A stretch of DNA of 64,000 bases from Ceratodon purpureus. Its lineage: Eukaryota > Streptophyta > Bryopsida > Pseudoditrichales > Ditrichaceae. Below are positions 57,570 through 64,000 of the stretch, one piece after another. The DNA is taken from assembly GCA_014871385.1 (NCBI GenBank), contig CM026426.1:57314089-57378088 (forward strand), in the 5' to 3' direction. The notes under the pieces were generated by a model, which was not told the origin of the DNA, did not search any database, and was given only the letters and a program-made list of their open reading frames with translations. The translations under genes and the position numbers were made by a program. Numbering within the stretch: position 1 is the first letter of the stretch; each line of letters opens with the position of its first letter.

Positions 57570-58025
57570 TGTTAACCGGAGACCCAACCGGTCTCTCCCT
57601 TTAATCCCATCCTGTCCCCTCTCAGTTTCATCTAGGAAGTGTCCCAACAGTCATCCAGTTCCTGCGGATGAACTCTGTCAGTCGGCTGGATGAACTCTGT
57701 CGGAGCCGACTGGATGAACTCTATCGAAGCCGACTGGATGATTCTGTCCGTTTTCAGGGGGTTTAAGAGGCAAGTTTAGGGTTTTGGGAGATCATTCTAC
57801 ACTAGAGCAAGTAGAGTCAAAGAGGTCTGAGAGCTGTTAGGAGCTGCTGTACCATGTTTTGGGGCTGTTTTGACCCATTTTATGCAGTTTTGACCTCTAT
57901 TTGCACTTGTATTGTACATTTCTAGCATTCTATGAGGGTTTGGAGCACTTAGTTTAGTTGGGTTTTGTTGGGTTTTGATGGGATTGTGAAGGCTAGGATT
58001 TAGTGGTTAAATCCTCCCTTTACCA
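57570..58025 (+). repeat. 3' LTR
   Basis: Same ends as the 5' LTR. It is preceded by the purine tract AAAAAGGGGA and followed by the target duplication GCTGC. Confidence 0.95.
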
Positions 58026-59274
58026 GCTGCCATTAAGGTGCAGCCGTTGGTGGCAACAAATCCAAAGCAGGTCCTGGAGCAGCAGCGCCTCAAGAAGAAG
58101 TCATTGGACGCGGCACTTGTGAAGGTGGAGGCCAACCGGGACAGCGTGAAGGTCAACCTTACAACCCACCGGGCCTACATGAAGACCAAGGAGGACGAGG
58201 AGTCCAAGCTCTATGAGGACGTCTTCTCCGTTCGCGAGGCCGGCGAGAAGGCCGCGGCTGCTGACAACGATCAAGAGAAGAGGCGCTTCGATCAGGTGGC
58301 CCTCTTAGGCCAAGACGAGCTGGGGCTTGCAAGCAAGGCAGTTGAGGAGGCCCAGGGTCGCATTGATTGGCTCTACAAGAAGTTGGAGGAGATGGAAGCC
58401 AATGAGCAGAGACAGCATGCTGAGGTTTCTGCTCTGACAGGGGAGATCTCGTCCTTGGAGTTGGCATCAGCTTTCTTGCGGCCGAAGAAGGTGTTGGCTC
58501 GGTATCCATGGGAGTTTCAGGTGTTGCCAATAGCCCTGAATGATCCATGCCCCTTCTGTGAGCTTTACTTTGTTGAGACTTGCTGCGTACCTCTAACCTA
58601 CGGCTGCTTGGCACATCCCCATTGTATGTTTGAGGCGGTTTTCTCCCAAGACGCCCGATGTCGTCGATGCAAGCGGGATATGACTGGAGGGTGGCTTGGA
58701 CAGTGGGGCTTCGACCCTGACTCCAAGGCCGCGGGGTAATTATGCCTCGCCAAGGAGATTCTATTGGCCGAGCCAGCTTCACCCCGTGCTGGCAACAAGG
58801 TCTTTAGTGGCAGCAAGGTCTTTGCTGACAGCAAGCGGCCCGCTGCCCCCTCTGTGGCCGCGCTTCCGTAGAAGAAGGCCAAGCATGTCACTAGAGACAC
58901 TCCTGGTCCATCGACAGATCTCAACAAACGCCCCGCTCCTGCCAAGGGCGACCAAGGTTTGTTGCCCCTAAACCTACCTACCCATTGCTTATTGCCTGCC
59001 CTATTGCTACATCCGAATGTAACTTCTTATGATTAATTCTTGTTTGTTGGCAGTAATTGCAGAGGATGCTCTCCCCGACTCAGACTCCCTAGCGTTCGAT
59101 CCCACGCAGGTCTCTCCTTGTGAGACCCAGGCAGCCCTATCCGGAGATGGGAACCGTGACTTCTCCGCCACCATGCAAGGACCAGGTGGAGGTGAGAAGA
59201 ATGAGGAGGACACCAAAATGGAGGGACTGTCGAGCCTTGTTGAGGCAACTGCCACAAATGCAACCATGGAGTAG
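58026..59274 (+). pseudogene. Coiled-coil/RING gene 1, 3' part
   Basis: Resumes right after the 3' LTR. A long coiled coil (58,038-58,450; LEQQRLKKKSLDAALVKVEA) is followed by a RING-like module, CPFCELYF...CLAHPHCMF...CRRCKRDM near 58,545-58,680. The frame then meets TAA at 58,737-58,739 but stays coding-like to an AAG/GTTTGT donor near 58,952. A last exon follows (acceptor GTTGGCAG at about 59,053; ends TAG at 59,272-59,274) with an acidic stretch. Together with 37,437-38,319 this is one gene split by the retrotransposon and carrying further stops. It is a pseudogene, paralogous in layout to 42,352-44,167. Confidence 0.6.
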
Positions 59275-59832
59275 ATTCCCACCTTGGATAGTTTTCTAGG
59301 CCGAGTTAGGGGTTTGTTGGCAGCGACTGTAGGTCCGGACTTTTATGGGCCACCTTTCTCAAACTTTTCCAAAGTAGAAAAAAATTTGCCTCTGGAGTGC
59401 CATGTGTCTTTGAAAGAAATGGCATTCTTGTAACTCTTCTTTTTTATTTGCAACTATATTTCTTCTTTCTTGGGGACTGCCGTCAGCAAGGGCTGCATTT
59501 TAGCCGCCATTTTATCTTTCAACCTATTTATCCTTTCAAGCCCGCCCTATTTGAGAGCTATGGCCGTCTTCAAAGTTCAGCCCTTTGTATTTCCCTTCTT
59601 ACAAGCAACCAGGTTGCATTTTTTATTTGCAAGCTCTTTTGTTCTTCTTTTTTTTCTTATTTCATTAATCGCAACCATGGTTCCTTATAATATTTAAAAA
59701 TGTTGTTATTTTCCATGTGCGGCCTACTTTGTCTCTTATGTACAACTGTTTTTTATTTTTATCTTATTCTATTAGAATCAACCGTGGTTCTTTTTTTATT
59801 TGCAACCTTCCTTTTTTATCTTGTTGTTGGCA
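59275..59832. other. Gene-free T-rich stretch
   Basis: T-rich tracts and frames without support. A GCAAGGGCTGCATT string near 59,488 matches the insertion site of the MITE at 59,841, suggesting an internal repeat of the flanking sequence. Confidence 0.5.
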
Positions 59833-59840
59833 GCAAGGGC

Positions 59841-60064
59841 CAGGGTTGTCATAACGGACGGACATGGGCAAAATTTCCGGACACGGACGGACGGACTGGT
59901 CAGTCCAGGGTGAAAATCGGACATATTCTATGAATATTCCTAATTTTTTCTCAAATATGCTCAAATTTGCTCGAATATTCTCTTATGGACCGGACATGAC
60001 CCTTAACGGACGCACGAGCGGACCGGACGGACGGTCCGGTCCTTATGTCCCATGAACAACCCTG
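59841..60064. mobile_element. hAT-type MITE, 224 bp
   Basis: Ends CAGGGTTG and CAACCCTG, with a perfect 8-bp target duplication GCAAGGGC on both sides (59,833-59,840 and 60,065-60,072). The interior is full of GGACGGAC / GTCCGGTCC units near both ends, giving a strong fold-back. It has no coding capacity, as expected of a non-autonomous hAT element. Confidence 0.93.
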
Positions 60065-60072
60065 GCAAGGGC

Positions 60073-61090
60073 TGCATTGTACCCGCCACTGCCAGTTCAG
60101 AGCACCAAGTTCACGAAGGAGCCAACCTCTACGACCGAAATGGCAAACTTTACCTCCACTACCGTTGACACCCTTCTCCTTGCTTGGATTTCGTGCGCTT
60201 AGAGGCTCCGCTCTCGACCTGTGGGAATACATGCGCGAGGGGACACAAGCTTTTTTGCGCGACTACTGGCTGGACCCCCAAAACGCCTATTTGGCAACCT
60301 GCTGGCACCATTGGTGCCAGCGGAGAAAGTGCACGGGCATGGCCAAATTTTGAGGCCCGTGGGAAACCCAAAGGCCCGTTGCAGACCCCATATTTCCCCT
60401 AATGGCATCTAAGAGAGTTTGAGAGCTTTCTTCTAACATCTGTCGTGCGGATGTCCCTTGCTCCTCCTCTATTCTTGCAGCCTGCTCCCCTTTGCCGTTG
60501 CAGCTGGCTCTGTTTCCTGTCCATTCTCAAAAACGGACATGCTCAAACTGGGTGGCGGATGCTCTAAGTCTAGTTCGTTCTCAACAGGTACTTCTTGGTC
60601 TTGTGCAGTTTGAGAAATCTCCCTGTGCTGTTGGAATGCGTGTTGGACAAGATCTGTCATATTCATGTCGACATCGGAGCCTCTCGAAGAATTCGCGCTC
60701 TGCCGAACTTCCTCTACTCATTCTCAAAGAGAGTATCCCATTTATTTAAATAGGAGCCTATTTCATCAATTCAAGCTTATAGTAGGAATTATTGTGGCAT
60801 AATTTTGGCGTCAAAACTCCCACCATGGACTTGAATTGAGGCCTCAAATGGCAGTTGAATTAAGGAACAATCTCGCCAAACCTCCGGCCAGCCCAAGACA
60901 ACATTTAGAGTAGGCCTAAGTTTACTAGAACCTTCAAAATTATGATGGTTACCACCTCTAACTTTCACTAAGATTCTGTTGACTCTTCTATGTAATAACC
61001 AGCATAAAGCTCCATTCTATGTAATGATTGTGGCATTATAAATATACTAGTTCAGAGTTTATGTAGTTTAATTTTCTTCTCCCCGACAAT
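60073..61090. other. Gene-free stretch
   Basis: Open frames overlap on several frames with no recognisable product or splice context. I see no gene. Confidence 0.45.
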
Positions 61091-61093
61091 ACT

Positions 61094-61167
61094 ATCAAGT
61101 CGCGGCCAAACGGACAAGGCTTCTCACTTCTGGTCAGGGGACTGTGGGTTTGAGACCCACCGGAGTG
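61094..61167 (+). pseudogene. tRNA-Arg(TCT)-like fragment
   Basis: A-box-like GGCCAAACGGACAAGG, an anticodon loop CTTCTGGT that would read TCT, and a T arm GTGGG-TTTGAGA-CCCAC, in tRNA order and spacing. The acceptor stem does not pair and the T loop has TTT for TTC. It is probably a tRNA-derived SINE head or pseudogene. Confidence 0.5.
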
Positions 61168-61299
61168 CTGTGTGCCGCAGTGCAGTGATCAGGACACTGA
61201 TACCCGCGCAGTCACTCACGACTCAACACAATGAGCATCCATACTGTGGAGGTGAGCCAACGGCTGGTTTCGCCGGCCTTCAGACTTCTCGATTTTTTT

Positions 61300-61363
61300 C
61301 CGGGGAGTTGTTCAGGACATTGGACTCTGAATCCAGTAACGCGAATTTAAATCTCGCCGGGTC
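61300..61363 (+). pseudogene. tRNA-Gln(CTG)-like fragment
   Basis: A perfect anticodon arm TGGACTCTGAATCCA (anticodon CTG) and a worn T arm GCGAATTTAAATCTCGC. The D arm is poor and the 5' end does not pair with the 3' end. It lies 130 bases after the tRNA-Arg-like piece, so both may belong to one composite SINE. Confidence 0.5.
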
Positions 61364-61774
61364 CTTTCACTTTTTTTGTCTCACATTCACACTTGTCTAG
61401 TTACTTTTTCATAAAGTCGGACAAGAGATATATGTAATGAGTAAGAGAGAAAGAAAGAGAGAAAGTAAATGCCTTTGGAAAGGAAAAAGATAAGGAGGCC
61501 TTCAGATGGAAAAAGAAAAAGAAAATAGAAGGCCTTTACAATCGATTGCCAACTTGAACACCTCATTGACATCTTCTTGCAGACAACACCACTACAATAA
61601 ACAAAAACCATCAGAGCGATTCTCATTCCTGAAGCCCAATTGAAAATGACCATGGTGAACAAAATAAAAATAATTATAGGACAGTCCAATTGAAAATGAC
61701 CATGTTGAACAAGATAAAAACAATTCTGGAACAGTGACAACATGAGAGTGCAGGCAATTAGCTAATGGCAATGC

Positions 61775-63994
61775 TCACTTGGAGTTCAAGGTCATGGCCA
61801 CAACTGCGGCAAAGTCTATCAACTTGAAGTTGAGCTCGGCAACGACCTTGCTCACGTCCATGGAGATGTCTGGAGGGTTCACCAAACCTCTATTTACCTG
61901 TTTTGCAGGACACCACAGAGTCATTAGAGTTAACATTAAATTCACCTTCAGTTTTTATGACATATCATGAATATTGCTTTTATGGTATTATTATTCTTTG
62001 CTTCAACTAGGTAACAAACATGGAAGAGCTTGGAGGTTTCTCTTGAAACATACCATGAATTTTGTTTTTTTGTACTTTTATTTTTTACTCCAAATGTTGA
62101 GAGGCATGGAAGAGTTTGATGGTCTCACTAAATTCTTTGTGTAAGAGCATGGTGATCTCTAAACTCAACAAAAACTAGTTTTGTTGTCATTCCATCTTTG
62201 AAAACTGATTTTTGTTGAGTTTAGAGATCACCAAGCTCTTACACAATGAATATGGAGAGACCCCAAGTTCTTCCATGTCTTTATCTATTTGAAGTGAGAA
62301 GATAGGATTACGTTTAGTCAAAACTCATGGTATGTAAGTCAATTACTGGATGAATTTACAAGTAGCTCTATTAATGGTTGTAAAAGTTCTATTGATGGTT
62401 AATGATCTCCAGAGTTTTCAGAACAGGAATGGAGAGAAATCAGGTGTGTTTTGGGATTGAGGGACTTACTGCTGTATGTGATGAGACTTTCCTTACGAGG
62501 GCCTCGTCGTAGCCTCGCACATGAGCCACCGTCTCCGCCATGGCAGCCCGAGAGAGCCGATCTGGGCCTCCCACATTCAGCACCAGATGCATTGGAGTAT
62601 TCGTTCCAGCAAAGCTTTTCTCCATGAGGAGCTTGATCACTTGCACTACGTCCTTCACAAAGACAGGGCACCTGTACTCGTCGTCAAAAAAATCGGCTCC
62701 TTCTCCACTCGACAGCACGCCGTCAATCCACTGCAGCCATTTAAGCATCAGTATTGGTGAGCACAGGAAGTCATGCAAAAGCAACTCTCTCCAGGTTGGG
62801 GTCGTGCAGAAGCACTCACTGTCATAACCTAATCATCATCGAATGAATACACTTCTGAAGTTCATAGCTGCTGATGAGAATTTGCACACATTATGTAACA
62901 TGAGATCAAGATACAGAAATTTACTTTTAATCATAATGTGATTGATGACAATTGTTTACATAGAGCGTCGACAGTCTTAACATTCTGCGTTTTAATATTC
63001 CGATCGCTGGCTATGGGTTACCTGAAGAGGAAGGGTCTTGGGAAGAGGAACGAACGGCTGAGGCCCAACTATGATGCTGCTTCTTAGAATTGCATAGTTG
63101 CTGTAACTCGACTGGATAAAGCTCTCAGCTGCCACCTTTGTCTCTCCATAAGTGTTCACTGGGTTGGTTTCATCCGTTTCCTTGTAAAATGACTTCACTC
63201 CTTCGTACACTGTCCTCATAAAGCACATGGGTACGTCACTGATAGGCAAAGCAAGCATACGAATTCAGAAGACACTAACTCAATGAAAGAGTAGAAGATG
63301 AGTCTGGCATACTGAAAAGTTGGTGCGCACCAATACTGACGCTTAAATGGTTCAATGCCTTGATAAGTTGTACTGAATTTACAAAAAAAGGGTTATATCA
63401 AAGTTGTGACGGATCTGAATTATCCAGCAGATGAGAAGGTTTAGGGTTTAGATGATGCATACCTTGGTCGGTTGAGAGGTGAATCAGAAACGGAGGTTGT
63501 GCAACATCCAAGCTGTTAAGCCATTGAACCAGAACAGTAGGGACGTTGATGGCCATGGCTGCTTCCGGATCTTGCTCACAAGCACGCGGTACAGAGATGG
63601 CCGCACAGTTTATCACAACATCCGGCTGCCCCCTCCACATCCCGACCCCAAACACTTAGTCTGCATGCCCATCCTCACTTAGCATACCAGATGCATTGAC
63701 AATGCCAAGAATTATCAAAACCATTCAGATGAAAAATTTGCTCAGAACGAGACTTACAGTGTCCAATGACTTGGAAATTTCCTCCATTCCCTCGCCACTG
63801 CGAAGATTCAACCGGAAGGCCAGGACGTTGGGGAGCTTTTCCACAAGGTCAGCAGGAGCCGGGTGCGAGTTGTAGGTGTATGCCAATGTGTAGTCGCATG
63901 GAGCACATGCTAGAGCTTCCACAACATGAAGCCCCAGGTAGCCTGAGCCCCCAACCACCAAGACCACCTTCTTCTTCTCCCCTCCCGGCGCCAT
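61775..63994 (-). CDS. NAD(P)-binding RmlD/MAT2B-like protein, five exons, 323 aa
   Basis: Complete minus-strand gene. Exons: 63,994-63,758, 63,625-63,463, 63,209-63,022, 62,730-62,470 and 61,897-61,775, with GTAAGT, GTATGC, GTAACC and GTAAGT donors; all phases join. Residues 10-20 carry the Rossmann loop (VVLVVGGSGYLG). Later come NCAAISVPRACEQ and LSTDQ/VYEG (the join of exons 2 and 3), then YGETKVAAE, the YxxxK catalytic pair of extended short-chain dehydrogenases. WIDGVLSSGEG and FVKDVVQVIKLL follow, and the last exon ends DISMDVSKVVAEL and a short tail. It fits plant homologues of dTDP-4-dehydrorhamnose reductase and of the methionine adenosyltransferase beta subunit (the At4g00560 type). 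The first Met lies 7 bases from the window edge, so its promoter is not visible. It is the only clearly intact, single-copy-type host gene here. Confidence 0.9.
62105..62277. mobile_element. Fold-back element in the last intron of the RmlD/MAT2B-like gene
   Basis: Long inverted repeat. The best part pairs GTAAGAGCATGGTGATCTCT and the following AAACTCAACAAAAA (62,140-62,174) with 62,210-62,243, with one mismatch. Weaker pairing extends to 62,105 and 62,277. A further weak pair (ACATACCATGA near 62,048 and TCATGGTATGT near 62,326) suggests an older, larger inverted repeat around it. It is a MITE or hairpin and removable by splicing. Confidence 0.75.
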
Positions 63995-64000
63995 AGCTCC

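Larger units (their letters stand above)
38320..58025 (+). mobile_element. LTR retrotransposon, gag-only type, with a DNA transposon nested inside
   Basis: LTRs of 457 and 456 bp start TG and end CA and are flanked by a perfect 5-bp target duplication GCTGC (38,315-38,319 and 58,026-58,030). A primer-binding region follows the 5' LTR and a purine tract precedes the 3' LTR. The LTRs are roughly 93% identical by eye, so the insertion is moderately old. Only gag-type coding sequence and a weak protease-like stretch are seen, with no reverse transcriptase or integrase, as in TR-GAG-like non-autonomous elements. The element is a fossil with several breaks. A 14.5-kb DNA transposon lies between its leader and gag region. 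Confidence 0.88.

Noticed and set aside
38320-58025. Complete autonomous Ty3-type element
   Set aside because: No reverse transcriptase, RNase H or integrase motifs were seen between the LTRs; only gag-type sequence and foreign inserts.

Overview
This is nuclear DNA of a land plant. It has GT-AG introns with GTAAGT-type donors, an En/Spm (CACTA) transposon pair, an SUVR-type SET domain, and at the right edge a complete five-exon plant gene of the MAT2B / RmlD-like family. Mixed AT- and GC-rich tracts and many barely decayed transposon genes suggest a seed-free plant (moss, lycophyte or fern), but the species cannot be fixed from the sequence. Apart from the right-hand gene almost everything is mobile or mobile-associated.

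Layout. 1-10.3 kb holds two copies, about 6.37 kb apart, of an AT-rich tract, a TATA promoter, a 5'UTR and a tiny first coding exon followed by an array of 23-bp palindromes. Copy A (1-3.54 kb) stops after the array. Copy B runs on into a spliced gene. 10.16-18.5 kb is a four-gene, same-strand cassette: (1) a 1,253-aa protein with a ParB-like NGQH motif and beta-class DNA methyltransferase-like motifs, (2) an FCP1-type HAD phosphatase, (3) a basic SP/TP-rich protein, (4) a 141-aa protein with a C-terminal membrane anchor. The palindromes recur in every intron of gene 1 that follows its start codon, in the gene 3 intron and between genes, and I found none in an exon. This cassette with its arrays is my best candidate for an undescribed system.

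18.5-33 kb is a CACTA-type transposon whose TNPA-like and TNPD genes point away from each other. 33.7-36 kb holds a decayed gene of another transposon-like family.

36.8-59.3 kb is a stack of nested insertions. A coiled-coil/RING gene (now a pseudogene) is split by a gag-only LTR retrotransposon (38,320-58,025, target duplication GCTGC). That element is itself split by a 14.5-kb DNA transposon (39,667-54,172) with inverted ends. The inner element carries a second coiled-coil/RING gene, an SUVR-like H3K9 methyltransferase gene and, on the other strand, an RNase H-fold transposase gene.

59.8-64 kb holds a hAT-type MITE with perfect 8-bp target duplications, two tRNA-derived fragments, and the host gene on the minus strand with a fold-back element in its last intron.

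How the parts may work together (inference): in the cassette, the palindromes could be sites bound or modified by the ParB/methyltransferase-like protein, and the FCP1-type phosphatase could act on the SP/TP-rich protein next to it. Exon joins were read from splice signals and reading phase, not from transcripts.
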